DNA from: Papaver somniferum
Lineage: Eukaryota; Streptophyta; Magnoliopsida; Ranunculales; Papaveraceae
DNA length: 64,000 bases
Assembly (NCBI RefSeq): GCF_003573695.1
Contig: NC_039368.1
Coordinates: forward strand, 82,908,374-82,972,373
Direction: 5' to 3'
Position 1 is the stretch's first letter; each line of letters opens with the position of its first letter. The position numbers and the translations under genes were made by a program. Under the pieces are notes generated by a model, which saw only the letters and a program-made list of their open reading frames with translations, had not been told where the DNA came from and searched no databases. This document shows, in pieces, positions 56,216-64,000 of this stretch.

Positions 56216-57000
56216 CCTGATGAGTGTTATTAAATCATGTTGCAGTTTCAGGAGAACTTTAGAGATGAGTACAGTGCAATGGAGTTGGAACTCTGTGAAA
56301 TCGAAACTAAAAGATTGAATCGAAAAGATCTACATTGATCGTAAATTCAAAAACAAGCTTAAAATATCTAAAAATCGATTCGAAAACCTAAATTAAACTC
56401 TGTAACTTAGAATAATATATCATAATCTTAAAGAAACTAAAACCTAGAATCGAATCAAGATTAAACAAGATCAGAATCCAAGTTAAACAAGATCAGAATC
56501 AAAGATAAAACGAACGAACCTGAGCTTGAATTTCAGATTATCTTTGTTGAGTAAATTGAATCTCTCAATCAGCTCCTTCTCAACTCTCGATAATTCAATA
56601 CTTCAGCTCTCGTTCCGGCTCTATCTCAATCTCTCAGAACAAAATCTCAATACAAAATCTCAAAACATAAAGTGAGGTTAAACATGGAAATAAAATAAAA
56701 AGAAAACTGAATTTTGAAAATTTTGGGTTTCGGCAGAATTTATACGCCGATTTTGGATGCGCGTGTGAACTTTTACACGCGTGGATTTGATAATGGTGGA
56801 AGCTGAGAAAATGGGTGTGGCTGTAGTTTTCACATTCAAATTTGATTAGTGACTCAAAATAGGCCTTGTGCCAAAATTTTCACTATAAAAAAACTTTACA
56901 AAAAAATAAGCTCATAATTTTGTTGGTTTTCCTTCTCCTTCGGTTTTTTTCTTCCTCCAAGTTCATATCGAAACTGCTCCCATGTTCTTCTTTAGTTCAT
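56216..57000. other. AT-rich DNA between minisatellite and gene; no gene seen
   Basis: The stretch contains loosely repeated AATCGAATCAAGATTAAACAAGATCAG words (56445-56500) and TACACGCG words (56750-56790). It may hold the promoter of the following gene; no specific element is assigned. Confidence 0.4.
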
Positions 57001-57222
57001 ATCGTTTTTACCATCATAAGAAGATTTAGGTTTTTTATTCCTCTTTCAAGTTAATTTCTCCCCAAATTCCATCAATTCGATCGCAAATCTTTCGTGGCTC
57101 TTTTTCGTATTTCGATTGACTTTTTAATATCAATTTTCTGTTTTTTTTCTTCAGTTGTAGACTTGTAGTTCATCTTAGGGCAACTGGTGATGCTCCAATA
57201 CTTAAACAAGCCAAGTTCAAGG
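57001..57222 (+). other. Possible 5' UTR exon of the thioredoxin-like gene
   Basis: A pyrimidine-rich stretch (TTTAGG, TTCCTC, CTTCAG words) ends in GCCAAGTTCAAG followed by a donor GTATAT at 57223. The matching acceptor could be AACAG at 59404-59408, giving a second leader exon 59409-59479 right before the ATG. A possible alternative cassette, 57870-57907, is bounded by AACAG and GTAGGA. This is splice-site reasoning only. Confidence 0.35.
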
Positions 57223-57304
57223 TATATCATCTTTATCACTTTCTGTATAATGGGTTCGTTTCAGAACCCTATGTTTGATGGTACAAGAGTTCATTGTATT
57301 AGTT

Positions 57305-57540
57305 CTTGGGTTCTTTTTCAAACCCTAAGTTTGATTCAAAATTTGATATAATTTGGAGTTGAGTTGATCCAGTTTAGGTTATGGGAGGAAATTGCCCTCA
57401 ATCCTGTTAGTTGGATTAGATTATAAGTTGGGTTCTTTTCTAAAACCTGGATTTGAGTCATTTGACTCAAGATTTGGTATAAGTTGAAATCAAATTGATC
57501 CAGTTTAGGATATGGGGGCAATTGCCCTCACTAACCCAAG
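57305..57540. repeat. Diverged tandem duplication of about 134 bp
   Basis: The words GGGTTCTTTTC, AAATTTGATATAA or AGATTTGGTATAA, TTGATCCAGTTTAGG and CAATTGCCCTCA or AATTGCCCTCA recur in the same order about 134 bp apart. It lies in the probable 5' UTR intron. Confidence 0.65.
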
Positions 57541-58068
57541 GTCAACATAGTTCATGGTATTACTTTGATTAGATTATATTAGGATAAAAATGTTGGTTCC
57601 TGCTAGTCTCCACAGTCCACATTCAAATGTTTGGTCTCTATAGCAAATTGTAATCTTTGATACTTAAGTTAGAGAAAACAACTAGCTTAAGAGGGCGTAA
57701 ACCAACGGCATCTTTTGGGGTCACTTATAGTTTTGTGGGTCGTTCTTTAATAAAACTTAGTCGTTATGAAATTAAAGGCAAAAGAGAAAGAACTGACGGC
57801 GATGTTCACTTTTTACTCATGAGGTGCTTGATTCTGGTTCTGGTCGAGCTGGTTTGTGGATTTCAAACAGGTTGGGACAACATTGACATGACTATATCTT
57901 TTTGAAGGTAGGAATCTGCTAATGTCAATTCAATTATCAGTAACTCATGCGATTTTAAGCTGACAGGTTAACCTGAATTGCTGTCCTATGCACTGATATA
58001 TGTAGCTTGTAGTTCAGTAGATCAAATATCTTGGATAGTACAAGGTGTCCCATAGTCCACAAATAGGA

Positions 58069-58380
58069 CTAGCTGTAGTTGTTTGAGCACCATTTTCTTT
58101 TAGTTGTGAAATTTGATTTAAGAATAATCAATAGACGTCCCACAGTAACAGCATATGCTAACTGTGTGCGAAAGGATATTTTATCGAATTCTTTCATTTC
58201 TGTTATATTAACATGAGCTGTGTTTGTGTTTCCCAACCAAACAACACTTTCTAGTTTGATTAGTAAATTCTCGATGTCCTTATCTTTTCTTCCTTTGTCC
58301 CTTCTCTCATTTTGTATGATAGGGTCTATTGTAAGCGCACCCAATGGTTCATCTTCATGTGAGACTGTTCTCCTTATCAT
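58069..58380 (-). other. Unrecognised 103-residue open frame
   Basis: The minus-strand frame starts at an ATG (IRRTVSHEDEPLGALTIDPI, ... LLIKLESVVWLGNTNTAHVN). It has protein-like composition but no motif I recognise. It lies in the putative leader intron of the thioredoxin-like gene and may be a transposon or gene fragment. Confidence 0.2.
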
Positions 58381-59479
58381 TTAGATCCTTCTTAAGAAAG
58401 TTCACAAGTTCTAAAATCTCTTAGCCCTCGAAAGTTGATGAAAGATCTCAGTTGTTAGATAGCAGAATGATGTATTCCTGAAGACTTTTGGTACCGTTTC
58501 GGGGTTTAGATGAATTTTCCTCTGGTAATTGGTGAGGCAAATAATCCTACAGAAAATTAGGCATTGAATCTTCCTGGAGTAGGTCTACAAGGCAACAATG
58601 AGAGGGGGAGTGGTGAATGCAGATTCATCCTAGCTTTCTGGATCAATTAGCATGCCATGTCACACGACATTAACAAGATGTCAGCATTTTTTGATAATAC
58701 TCAAATTATTTTGCTGCTGTGGCAACAATGTGCTGTCTGACTAGTGTTCTTTGGATCCTTTCTAACAGATGTTTGCATTAAGATCTGAGTCTATATTGTG
58801 TCCCACAGTAGAGGGTGAAGCTGTAAACTTATTTTGTAGATCATCGTATTCACCGAAGATCAGTTATCAACTGTGTTTCTTGTGGGTTACTCTGAATTTG
58901 GAGGACGAAATGAAGGGTACAGAAACGAATAAAAACCATTTTGGGTAGATCAAATCCAAACTTGCCCATTATTTTATTCTGACCTTTTCTAGATTATTTG
59001 CGCGTAGGTTCACATAAACTCCATAAAGGACTGATTTTTTGGGGAAGATGATCTTAAGATAAGTTATTTTCCCTAATGATGTTAGATGTATTTGAGGATT
59101 TACTCGTTGGGTTTTCCATAAGAATTTTCTATGATGATTTTTGAACTCAAGCCTGATATTTGGTGGTTGAAAAGAGCTTGTACAATGGTTATACAGTGTG
59201 TATATCCAGGTTGCACGTATAGGTGATGCAGAATCATGCAAAAGAGAATTAGGTGCACGTATAGGTTATGTAACATTTCAAAATGGTAATATGGGTTTAA
59301 ATTTTATCGTAGATTGTCATTTGCTTGGCAAGTATTCATTTGAATGTGTATGTATATGTGATTTTGTTGTTTTGCTACTGTCTCTAATGTCAATTATGTT
59401 GTAACAGGTTAACTGAGAAGTTGGGGTTTATTTGAATCACTTGAATTGATATTTGAAAGGAGAAATTGTCTTTGTCGAA

Positions 59480-62041
59480 ATGGAGGATACGTTGTTTTTC
59501 GACAGACTGATCAGCAATCTTCGCTCAACTAGCAAGTAAGTGCAATTTAATAACTCTTGTGGCGCTCCATTATATGACTTTTTAAGTTTTTAGTGGATTT
59601 AGTATTTCAACAAGTTTTCTCACATTCAAGACATTCTAGTAATCTTATACTTTACTTGTCTTGTTGTTAGATCATAAATATACGAGTTGTCATGTTAATC
59701 GAGTATAATCCTTCAAAACATGAAACCATTTCAACAACATCTATATTCCAAAGAATTAGTAGACTTGCAGACCTGCCTATAGAATTTACAGCAGTTCTTC
59801 CATAGTACTTTGGACCACAAATTTTCCAATTATCCATCTCTGAACATGACACCATTTTTGTTGCTTGAATCACGATAATGGAAGCTTTAGCTCTTTGAAT
59901 CATTTGTTTCACCAAAATTCTTCTCTTCAGTGAGCAAAGCCAACGAACATTCCATGATAGGATTTTGATATCAATTGAAATAATTCTCTCCCCTTACCTC
60001 TACAACTAGAGGTTTGTACTACACAATCTCTTGGATTCCCTCACTAGGTTTAGTGACAAGAGGTTGCTGACAGAGTTCCATATGACTAATAGTGGTATCA
60101 CCATTATCGTGTGAGATATAAATGGGAGTCACCAGCAGTTAAAGAGATGAAGAGATAACAGAAACATCAGTTAAAGAGATAACAGAAACATCGGAGCTGA
60201 CACAATCACCAGCAGTGTTCCACGAGTTCTCTGAATCTGAATCATTGACCAAGTCCTCATTGAATAGAAATTTCGAGTAATCTGCATCCATTATAGGCTT
60301 GTGAACTGCTCTTCTCTCCCACAGTGGTAAAGATGGTGAGTGCTTAGAGTTATGAAATAGCAGGATAATTGGGGGAGAATGAAGATTCCTTGCACCAGAG
60401 CCTTCCTTATTTCTTCCTACGATTATTAACTCGCCCTGATTTTAGCTTCTTAAATGGATAGCAATTCGAGGTAGATGGAAACAATGGATGAGAGGATAAT
60501 AGTTGGGAGTTAACCTTGTGTCTCTTACGCGAAGAAAATCGAGGTAACATCATCCATAAAGGTGCATCTACTAAAGCTTAGCTGATGAATTAGTAAGCTT
60601 AGCTGATGAATTAGTAACATCTTGTAAATTTTCAAATGAGTTGTTCTAGTCCGTGTCCCATGTTGTATCTTCGTAATAGGGAAATTATAAGTTCCGCTTA
60701 GGGAAATTTTCAAATTGAACACTGTTTTGCTTAGTGGAGCTTTAAATTATTAGTTTTTGATTGATCCTCATAGGCATCTTTTATCTCAAGGATTGGGGGG
60801 ATAATGTTATGGTTGATTGGAAAATAGTTCATGTTGTCGTTACATAAGATGTTACAAATGCATGCGTCATGCCTGTTAAAGGATCTTTGATCTTTCTAGA
60901 ACAAATTATATCTTACTGAATTTTTGTCATTATTTAATTTTTTTCGATGATTTCAGGTATTACACTGGTTATCCAAAGGATCTTGGGCCTTCTAAAATTA
61001 TTTCCTTCACGTCAGAGCGTGAATTTGTACAACTTCTGCACGAAGGTCAGCCTGTGGCGGTTGCATTTACAATCAAGTGAGTTTTGTCAATTTTCGTTAC
61101 CATTTCACAACCATTGTCTTTTCTACTTCAGTCCTTTCATTTTATTATTCTGTTGTTTGTCGTAGATGTCCTTTCACCAAGCATTTTGACAAAGTATTGG
61201 AGGAAGCTGCATCGAAGTTTCATCCACACGTAAAGTTTATGCGTGTATGTCATTTCTTCCATATTCGTTGACAGTTCAGTTGTTTCTGTACTCTCCTATG
61301 TTTCTTTTCAATTGCATGTTGGCCTCAATTGTTAACTAACTTTGCATTGATAGTTGATCATATCTTTTCTAATCATACAACCTTGCTCTTTCTTATGGGA
61401 TCTTCCAGGTTGAATGTCCTAAGTATCCTGGATTCTGTATAACTCGTCAGAGGAAAGACTATCCTTACATCGAGATATTTCATAGTCCACAACAACAAGT
61501 AAGTTTCATTCCATCATATGCTAAATCTGGAACTTTTCTGGTGTGGCCCCCATATTGCTGTTTAAGGGAATGTAAGTTTAATGTTCCTATCAGGTTTATT
61601 TTTTCTGTACCCGAATGATACAGTGCAGAAGTTTGTATTTTTACTTCCTTTTCCCTATTAAACTTCCGCCTGACGAAAAAATTGCACCCTTTACAGGAAG
61701 CTAACCCAGGAAAGGCTTCTGATGCAAATACAACAAAATATGCAGTTAAAGTTCTCCCTGTAAGTGTTGATTCTCCTTTTCAGTTATTAATTGTGTTTGT
61801 GAAAAAGTATTTTCAACCCTTCATTTGTCAATAAATTTTATCTACAAATGGGGCTAAGAAATGTGTAGAAACCCCAGTACAGCATCGCTTACAGCACAGT
61901 TGATCACAAATTGTGCATCTTTCTGTGTAATCTTACAACATGTTCTTTTTATTCAATTTGCAGTTCAATTACGATGTTAGTACATATGGGTTCAGGGAGT
62001 TCTTCAAGCGACATGGAATTCAATCTTCAGAACCAAAATGA
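59480..62041 (+). CDS. Thioredoxin-like fold protein, six exons, 161 residues
   Basis: Coding exons are 59480-59535, 60957-61076, 61166-61244, 61409-61498, 61697-61759 and 61964-62041. All introns are GT-AG and the phases add up to one frame of 486 nt. The protein starts MEDTLFFDRLISNLRSTSK and continues YYTGYPKDLGPSKIISFTSE, EFVQLLHEGQPVAVAFTIK, CPFT at residues 60-63, then HPHVKFMRVECPKYPGFC and YPYIEIFHSP, ending EFFKRHGIQSSEPK. The beta-alpha-beta layout with a Cys at the usual active-site position suggests a thioredoxin fold. The canonical CXXC is replaced by CPFT, so a classical dithiol reductase activity is doubtful; C88 and C95 could pair. No targeting peptide is evident. This is the only gene in the window that looks intact and host-encoded. 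Confidence 0.85.
59650..60630 (-). mobile_element. L1-type LINE remnant in intron 1
   Basis: On the minus strand 59990-59667 encodes the start of an L1 endonuclease (KILSWNVRWLCSLKRRILVK, then MIQRAKASIIVIQATKM, with the QETK catalytic motif changed to QATK). The right part (60000-60630) looks like the linker/ORF1 end and has two small duplications: AGCTTAGCTGATGAATTAGTA twice at about 60574-60616, and a GTTAAAGAGAT...ACAGAAACATC repeat near 60135-60195. RT and the poly-A tail are missing, so it is truncated on its 3' side. Confidence 0.7.
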
Positions 62042-62702
62042 AGAACTTGGGTGTGGAAAAAATGCTTATATTTTCGTGGCAGTTTACTCATCTTGGATAA
62101 TATATTAAGATTTAATTACATTTAAGTCAAGATTGTCTGTTTTTGGAAACCAAAGTTGTGCTGTTTCAGATCTGGCACTTGGACCTTTAGGGAACACTGT
62201 CTGATGATTAACCAGGAAATCCAGTTGTATAATAAATCAGGAATACAAACGGCTTTGCAAATTGAAGTCCATATAAGTGGAGTATGTCCCAGCAGAGCAA
62301 CATCATGAACCCTGTTACAGAAGGAATAGAAATGACGAGAAAGAAGCTAAAACAACACGAGAACATAACCCAGAGAGCAATTTGTTTTTGGTGCCACCAC
62401 ATTTCTGTTCAACAATCCGTGGTTAATAACTTGTTTCGAGTGTATGTTTTTTTTTTCTTCTTCTTCGTCTTGTTTTCTCATTTTTACATGTATGTCATTT
62501 ATGTAGTTTCTAGATTATGTTTGCTTCTGGAAAGTACAATAGTTCTATCATGTTATCAAATACGCCATAAAAATAATAACTTATACAGGAAAGATCATTA
62601 ATGGAGATCCAACTCACTTAGGTCTTGCTTTTTCTCAGATTTATTTTTTGGGAAATTAAGCCAAACATCTATTGTTGTGCAATTACAACAGAGCGATTTT
62701 TT
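62042..62702 (+). other. 3' UTR and downstream DNA of the thioredoxin-like gene
   Basis: An AATAAA lies at 62231-62236, a candidate poly-A signal about 190 bp after the stop. No further gene is supported; short open frames here have no recognisable content. Confidence 0.5.
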
Positions 62703-63643
62703 GGGCACCATGACTTTTTTTGAGTGTAACATGATTTGATTAGGCCAACTTCCCTATAGTTATAAGGGGTGACCTAAAAATGGAGATGATTAAGTTATCC
62801 TTTTATTAATTAAATAAATATTTATTTAATTAGTTAATTTTTTAAATATTTTTTTTTCTTTTCATATTCTTTTTTGTATGTGGTTTGGCTAGGAGGGAAA
62901 AAAATCTAGTTGAAGTTCGACTAAGAGAAAATATATAAAAGTTTTTTTAGATAGTAGTTCGATTAAGTAAAAAATTTCTAAAACTTTTGCGAATGCACCG
63001 AACTGAAAGTTCGGTTTCGAAGATTTCTACGAATACAACCGAACCGTGTTCAGTGTATTTTCATAATAGGAATTCGGTTAAGTAAAAATTTTCTAAAAAA
63101 ATTGCGAACAGACCGAACTCAAAGTTCGGTTAGGTACAAAATTTCTAAAACTTTTGCGAATGCATCGAACTATGAGTTCGGTTTGCAAAAAAAAAATCAT
63201 TCTAACCGACGTGTTCTTGGTGTTCAATGTTTCAGGAAGTTCGGTTAGAAAACTAGAGTTTTTCTAAACTACTCATACTCTGTAACTAACATTTCAACTT
63301 TAATTTGATGATTTCTAATCGATTTTTTCAATCAAAAACAAATTAAAAACAATGGGTTTGTAAGAAAATACCTCCGAATTTACATATCGCTAAAGGGTGC
63401 GAGAAAAATACTTGTGAATTTGGACTTGACGAATCAAGGCTAAAAAAAATGAATAAAAAAATTCTGAAAAAAAAATAATTTTTTATTTTTACAAAATTAA
63501 TTTTTAAAAAAATAATTAAATTTAAATAATATAAGATCATCTTGGTCATTAACTAAAATATGTGAATAAGGGGTGGCTTCACGTTACTTCTAAATGTCCT
63601 CTTAAAATTGAAATCATGGTCCCCTAAAAAAAATCATGATCCC
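62703..63643. mobile_element. MITE-like element with long imperfect inverted ends
   Basis: The left end GGGCACCATGACTTTTTTTG and the reverse complement of the right end, GGGATCATGATTTTTTTTAG, are similar. Similarity continues inward (ATGATTT, AAGGGGTG and its complement CACCCCTTA at 62765 and 63570), giving imperfect terminal inverted repeats of roughly 100 bp. The interior (62940-63255) has repeats pairing CCGAAC with GTTCGG (for example CCGAACTCAAAGTTCGG). No transposase and no clear target duplication. A Mutator-like MITE is the best guess. Confidence 0.5.
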
Positions 63644-64000
63644 GAGAAATGATTCTTACAACATGAGTTTTGTGGGAGGCAGCCCACGGCAAGAGTAAGC
63701 AGTTGCCAACCCCTGGGCATCCCAATTCCTCCACATTGTTATATATCTTCAAGCCCAAATGAACAAAAACAAAAAAAAAGAAAAAATTGTCTACCCTTGT
63801 CAACTTTGAGTGCTAAATTACTAGGAGCTCGAAGTGTTTTAAATCCCACAAAATTGGCTAAATAACCTTAAAATTCTTTTTTGCCGGGGGTAAAGACTAT
63901 AAAAATAATATACTGTTTAAATACCCAGGATTCCTTTTTAAAGTGTAACTATTTTCCAATAATGGACCAAACTGACCTTAGAATCTCAGAACTTTTCTCC
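63644..64000. other. Intergenic DNA, nothing recognised
   Basis: AT-rich with an A-run near 63762-63785. No open frame or repeat of note to the end of the window. Confidence 0.5.

Noticed and set aside
58969..59241. 90-residue minus-strand open frame
   Set aside because: No recognisable motif and no match in style to the LINE nearby; treated as chance.

Overview
The window is nuclear DNA from a flowering plant, most likely a eudicot. The evidence is GT-AG introns, plant-type LTR retrotransposons, an F-box/FBA gene relic and AT-rich intergenic DNA; the species cannot be fixed from sequence alone. About 46.8 kb of the 64 kb is a nested pile of LTR retrotransposons. The remainder is ordinary genic DNA carrying one intact multi-exon gene, one broken F-box gene and several smaller repeats. 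No RNA genes, CRISPR or prokaryotic features were seen.

Layout by insertion layer. (1) The oldest layer is a minus-strand Ty3/gypsy element of the Tat type (two RNase H domains). Its putative 5' LTR is 45901-46854, gag lies at 43997-44834 and 35220-35836, and protease, RT and both RNase H domains run leftward to 32327; the rest is displaced beyond the window. (2) A second minus-strand Tat-type element entered it at 32326/32327. It has a 393-bp 5' LTR, gag, PR, RT, RNase H, archaeal-type RNase H and integrase, then a 52-bp tandem array, then an opposite-strand, intron-containing plant-mobile-domain ORF (15443-19625) with related coiled-coil mini-ORFs out to 25055. That region was itself invaded by a hAT MITE, a Helitron-like end and an LTR-like block. 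(3) A minus-strand Athila-type element pair (1-15442) cuts off the 5' end of that antisense ORF. It is arranged LTR-internal-LTR-internal with one shared LTR, and the second internal region runs off the left edge. (4) Independently, a plus-strand non-autonomous relative of the same Athila family (35837-43991; two 1911-bp LTRs; GTAAC target duplication) landed in the gag of layer 1. It has no pol and encodes a single intact protein of 570 residues.

Right of 46855, an F-box/FBA gene on the minus strand is split by a plus-strand Copia element (48199-53861; ACTCT target duplication; nearly identical 636-bp LTRs; coding region full of stops). The F-box gene also carries a 37-bp frameshifting tandem duplication. 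Next comes a minisatellite of about 1 kb built from the palindrome GCATAACTAGTTATGC and its variants. A six-exon thioredoxin-like gene follows (59480-62041, 161 residues, plausible spliced 5' UTR), with an L1 LINE remnant in its first intron. A MITE-like element with inverted CCGAAC/GTTCGG repeats closes the window.

The only host gene that looks functional is the thioredoxin-like gene. The most unusual biology is in the retrotransposons: a pol-less Athila derivative with a preserved unique ORF beside its likely trans-acting donor family, a spliced antisense ORF in a Tat element, and a recently inserted Copia element whose proteins were already dead.
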